DNA from: Hexactinellida sp. DTS-2022
Taxonomy: Eukaryota; Porifera; Hexactinellida
DNA length: 64,000 nucleotides
Assembly: GCA_028753945.1 (NCBI GenBank)
Contig: JAPNXP010000015.1
Span: 868,001 to 932,000 of the forward strand
Direction: 5' to 3'
Part shown: piece after piece, positions 61,022-64,000 of the stretch
Layout: every line of letters begins with the position of its first letter
How positions within the stretch are numbered: position 1 is the first letter of the stretch
The notes under the pieces: generated by a model
What the model was told of the DNA's origin: nothing
The model's database searches: none
Seen by the model: the letters and a program-made list of their open reading frames with translations, nothing else
Program-made: the position numbers and the translations under genes

Positions 61022-62635
61022 ATGGCTACAAAAGACATACCATTTATCCCAACAACAGAAATCCCAATCGTCTGTCAACTAAACTCTACAGTCCAGTACC
61101 TATGTAGTTTCCACAAAGACACAAAGACCATAGAGGTCCCGTGTATCCTGCAGCCCAAGCTAGTCAAGCTCTCCCCCAATGGGAAGTACCTCGCCAGTGT
61201 AGACAGCACTAAGTTCGCTTTGTACGAATTCACAGAGCATAGGATCATTATAGCACAAGAATTCAATGAAGATCAGGTGGTCATACAAGATTTCGTATTC
61301 TCACCCAAATCAACCTACTTAGCTACCTACGAGACTTTTGGCGCCTTCCACAGAGACAGAAAGCTGCCTAACATAAAGGTGTTCCGAATAGAACTCGGGT
61401 TCGAACAGGTGGCTGGCTTCACTCATACGCAGACTTCTGAGACGTGGGAGCCCCAGTGGACCGGGGACGAACAGCTGTTCGTGAAGCAGACCATAGCTGG
61501 TCTCCTCTTCAGAGAGACTGTCGGTTGGTCTAGAGACTCCAAATCCTTAGAACTGAACTACTTGCATTCATTCCAAGTATCGAAGTGTTCCCTACACGCC
61601 CCACTCTTCGCCGTGTTCATTAAGGGATTCCAGAGCTCTCCCTGCTCCGCCCGGGTTTACCAGTTCCCTCCCTTAGACCACCCCATCGTATCGAAAGCTT
61701 TCTTCAACGCAGATTCAGCCACCATTCACTGGAATTACAACGGCACTGCTGTGCTGTTTGTGGCACACATGGATAGCTCCGTTAACTACTACGGGGGGCA
61801 GTCCCTATACTACCTGAACCTGGACGGCACCACTCTCTCCATTGACCTGGACAAGAAGGGGCCTATTTACAGCGTGGACTGGCATCCCTTCCTCGACCAG
61901 TTCGCCGTGGTCTACGGGCTGATGCCTAGCAGCGCGCGTATTTACAACCACAAGTGCGAGCCCATCCTGACAATGCCACCGATGCATAGGAATGTGGTAA
62001 AGTACAACCCGCAGGGAAACCTGCTATGTTTCGCGGGATTTGGCGGACTTAAAGGTACCATGGAGTTCTGGAATGTGAAAAAGCGCGTAAAGTTGAGTGA
62101 GGCAGAGGCTATCGACACCACTTACTGCGAGTGGTGTCCGGACGGGGAGCGGTTCTTAACTGCCACTCTTTCCCCGCGACTTTTCGAGGGAAATGGGTTT
62201 AAAGTTTGGGACTTTAGAGGGAAGTTATTAGCGAAGTACAGCATTCCTGAAAAGGACCACTTGTGGTCCATCTCCTGGCGCCCCACGGACACACTGCTGC
62301 CAGCTCCCTCGCTCGAGGGGGTCAAGGGGACCTTCCTGGAGAAAGAGCCTGAGAGCTATGTTCCTCCTGGTCTGCGAGACAAGGCTGGGAAGGGGAAACC
62401 TAGAGACGGGAATAAGGGAAAGGAATGCAATTCAAAAGAGCCTGTGGCAGTTAGCAGCAGTGAGTCACTGGAAGAAGTCAATAGTAAGAAAATCCGGAAT
62501 TTGAGGAAAAAGTTGAAGGACATAGATAAGCTGAAACAGTTAGTGAGCGAGGGCAAGACTCTTGAAGCAAACCAACTGGCAAAGATAGAGACGGAGTCTG
62601 AGATTCTAGCGCAAGTAAAGTCCCTCGAGATGTGA
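61022..62635 (+). CDS. EIF2A: Eukaryotic translation initiation factor 2A, single exon
   Basis: 537 residues; human eIF2A has 585. A nine-bladed WD-type propeller fills the first 420 residues: LVKLSPNGKYLASVDSTKFA, FVFSPKSTYLATYETF, IYSVDWHPFLDQFAVVYGLM, VKYNPQGNLLCFAGFGGLKG, CEWCPDGERFLTATLSPR and VWDFRGKLLAKYSIPEKDHL, then WSISWRPTD. The linker has the family hallmark YVPPGLRDKAGKG. The C-terminus is a charged coiled coil (KKIRNLRKKLKDIDKLKQLV). eIF2A delivers Met-tRNA to 40S subunits independently of GTP and supports non-canonical initiation. Cytosolic. Single exon. The next gene (caspase-like) starts about 220 bp downstream on the same strand. Confidence 0.95.
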   Translation: MATKDIPFIPTTEIPIVCQLNSTVQYLCSFHKDTKTIEVPCILQPKLVKLSPNGKYLASVDSTKFALYEFTEHRIIIAQEFNEDQVVIQDFVFSPKSTYLATYETFGAFHRDRKLPNIKVFRIELGFEQVAGFTHTQTSETWEPQWTGDEQLFVKQTIAGLLFRETVGWSRDSKSLELNYLHSFQVSKCSLHAPLFAVFIKGFQSSPCSARVYQFPPLDHPIVSKAFFNADSATIHWNYNGTAVLFVAHMDSSVNYYGGQSLYYLNLDGTTLSIDLDKKGPIYSVDWHPFLDQFAVVYGLMPSSARIYNHKCEPILTMPPMHRNVVKYNPQGNLLCFAGFGGLKGTMEFWNVKKRVKLSEAEAIDTTYCEWCPDGERFLTATLSPRLFEGNGFKVWDFRGKLLAKYSIPEKDHLWSISWRPTDTLLPAPSLEGVKGTFLEKEPESYVPPGLRDKAGKGKPRDGNKGKECNSKEPVAVSSSESLEEVNSKKIRNLRKKLKDIDKLKQLVSEGKTLEANQLAKIETESEILAQVKSLEM

Positions 62636-62858
62636 AGCAATGTATCTAACTGATACCAGGCCTGACTAGCTGATTGAAGAGATGCAATAGAGTAGTGACG
62701 TAGCAATTGAGTCATGCTGTTATGTGCAATTAGTTGGAATTTTATTCAAAATAATAATATTTTACTTTGTATTTCAATGAAACTGCTTTTTATGTTTCAT
62801 TGAAATTTTTGATTCATATTTTAGTGTATATAGCATAGCTTTGCTAATTGCTAAAACA

Positions 62859-64000
62859 ATGCCTAAGTTGAGCGAGCAACAGATATACGAGGGACTAACG
62901 TATCGAAAGAGTTTTCTTGATTTGATTACTCGGGAGAGCTTTCTAGGCAGTTTCGCTAATCTGAGACTGCTGACTCGTGAGATTATAATCGGTGTATTCT
63001 CTCTGGAAGACAGCACAGCTTCGTTTGACTCCTGCAGAGATGTGTGCGAGTATGCGACTAGACTAGAGCGGGCCCTCGGGTTCTCCGAAGCTAAATGGGT
63101 TGCTAATATCAACAAACTTTATCAGTTCCTCGATGCAATACTGGCCACTGGTCAGTTCGATGCTCTCAAACTCGCAGTCAGAGAATTCAAATCTGAGTTA
63201 AGAGAGTTGGCCAGTGGGGATCAGCTGTTCCTGCCTACCTTTGAGATAACTAACGACATTCCAATGTCACTAACCGGTCACTTATATGTGGATACTCCTA
63301 GCGATAAACCAATTGAGCCAATCACGTACTCCCATAGTGAACACAAACAAACATTTTACAGCCCAAAGCCAGGGATAAAGAATTTGAATAAACTAGACTT
63401 AGACAGGTGCTACGCAATCAACAAGGGGGTCCGTGGAATATGCTGCATCATAAACATATATCGAAACTTTTCGACTTACGACGTCACAGATGGGCTGAGA
63501 GTGTTCGAGAGTCTGAACTATAAAGTTATTACATTCGATAACATCACCGCTAGCACGTTCGTATCCTCCTTGAAGAGTATTAGAAATAAGATACAGGAAC
63601 TCGACTCAGACTCGTTTGTGCTTATCTTCAGCTCGCACGGAGATCCTGATAACGTGGTGTTCGCAGACGGGAAGAGAATGCCGCGCGAGAGGATTATTCT
63701 AGAATTCCTGCCGGCCTACTGCCCCTGTCTGGCCGGGAGACCGAAGCTGTTCTTCTTCCAGAACTGCCGAGGAGACCGGACCTTTGAGATCGATAGCACG
63801 CAACCAGATCCCCACTCAGACGCTGTGGTGCAGTCGGACGCTATCAGCTGTGAGTGCGCCAGACTAGCCCGCGACATAAAGATAGGGACACACCTCCCCA
63901 CGGACATAGTGCGGTTCTACGCCTCCACGGAGGGGAGCGTGGCGTACCGCCTCTCCACCGGATCCATATTCCTGCAATCCCTGTACGAGATCCTGCAGGA
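62859..64000 (+). CDS. Caspase-like cysteine protease with N-terminal extension (partial, runs off the window)
   Basis: Open from the ATG at 62859 to the window end (380 codons, no stop). Residues 1 to about 115 are helical and could be a death-fold prodomain, but I cannot tell CARD from DED. The peptidase C14 domain begins about residue 175: YAINKGVRGICCIINIYRNF corresponds to the first strand, where caspases often show CLIINN. VLIFSSHGDPD supplies the catalytic His (H260) and KLFFFQNCRGDR the Cys (C303). The pentapeptide is QNCRG instead of the usual QACRG. A candidate inter-subunit linker with aspartates follows (FEIDSTQPDPHSDAVVQSDA). The small subunit then reads DIVRFYASTEGSVAYRLSTG, SIFLQSLYEILQ. 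The S2-pocket SWR is replaced by AYR. A caspase rather than a metacaspase, given the small-subunit motifs. The final residues lie outside. Confidence 0.85.
   Translation, partial: MPKLSEQQIYEGLTYRKSFLDLITRESFLGSFANLRLLTREIIIGVFSLEDSTASFDSCRDVCEYATRLERALGFSEAKWVANINKLYQFLDAILATGQFDALKLAVREFKSELRELASGDQLFLPTFEITNDIPMSLTGHLYVDTPSDKPIEPITYSHSEHKQTFYSPKPGIKNLNKLDLDRCYAINKGVRGICCIINIYRNFSTYDVTDGLRVFESLNYKVITFDNITASTFVSSLKSIRNKIQELDSDSFVLIFSSHGDPDNVVFADGKRMPRERIILEFLPAYCPCLAGRPKLFFFQNCRGDRTFEIDSTQPDPHSDAVVQSDAISCECARLARDIKIGTHLPTDIVRFYASTEGSVAYRLSTGSIFLQSLYEILQ

Noticed and set aside
1..64000. tRNA, rRNA and CRISPR-type features
   Set aside because: No cloverleaf, rRNA-like block or spacer-repeat array was recognised; the tandem arrays at 17.2 and 40.7 kb lack unique spacers.

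Overview
The window is nuclear DNA of an animal. It carries a PBC-class TALE homeobox gene (PBX), TFAP4, a caspase-like protease, the ciliary protein CFAP299, Claspin, ATG13, COX20 and SMIM15. A bifunctional OvoA (ovothiol synthase) points away from vertebrates towards an invertebrate or early-branching lineage; I cannot name the species. Two features stand out. Most host genes (TOP3A, Claspin, OvoA, TFAP4, EIF2A, GRAMD4, CERS, CFAP299, ATG13) each lie in one uninterrupted exon, with PBX (three exons) and an SNRNP25 first exon as the exceptions. The AT-rich intergenic DNA is crowded with DNA transposons and their short non-autonomous derivatives (MITEs).

Layout. 1-2.1 kb: 3' end of a FUBP-family KH gene, then ATG13. 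2.1-9.5 kb: no gene, many MITEs. 9.5-11.7 kb: PBX. 12.3-15.6 kb: TOP3A with six C-terminal GRF zinc fingers. 16.4-16.6 kb: an isolated SNRNP25 first exon (minus). 17.2-23.6 kb: a KDZ-type (Kyakuja/Dileera/Zisupton-like) transposon. It is bounded by inverted arrays of a 23-bp repeat and carries two convergent spliced genes: a protein with SPKK repeats, a Ulp1-like protease and a PHD finger (plus), and a seven-exon transposase with one in-frame stop (minus). 25.6-28.5 kb: Claspin. 30.3-32.6 kb: OvoA. 32.8-45.6 kb: a nest of transposons built on a palindromic THAP-domain element. Inside it are a FLYWCH-MULE with a perfect 9-bp target duplication, hAT-like elements with perfect 8-bp duplications, pogo-like MITEs, a LINE 3' end, a foldback element and a 51-bp piece of OvoA coding sequence. 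47.7-62.6 kb: CERS, CFAP299, TFAP4, SMIM15, GRAMD4 (minus), a decayed NHL-repeat gene (minus), COX20 and EIF2A. 62.9 kb to the end: a caspase-like gene that runs off the window.

The host genes are unrelated housekeeping, regulatory and ciliary genes, with no operon logic. What does hang together is the mobile DNA. The KDZ element pairs a transposase with a chromatin/SUMO-directed accessory protein. In the 33-45 kb nest the order of insertions can be read from target duplications and from comparing the two arms of the palindrome. All assignments come from reading the translated sequence against remembered family motifs; no database search was run.
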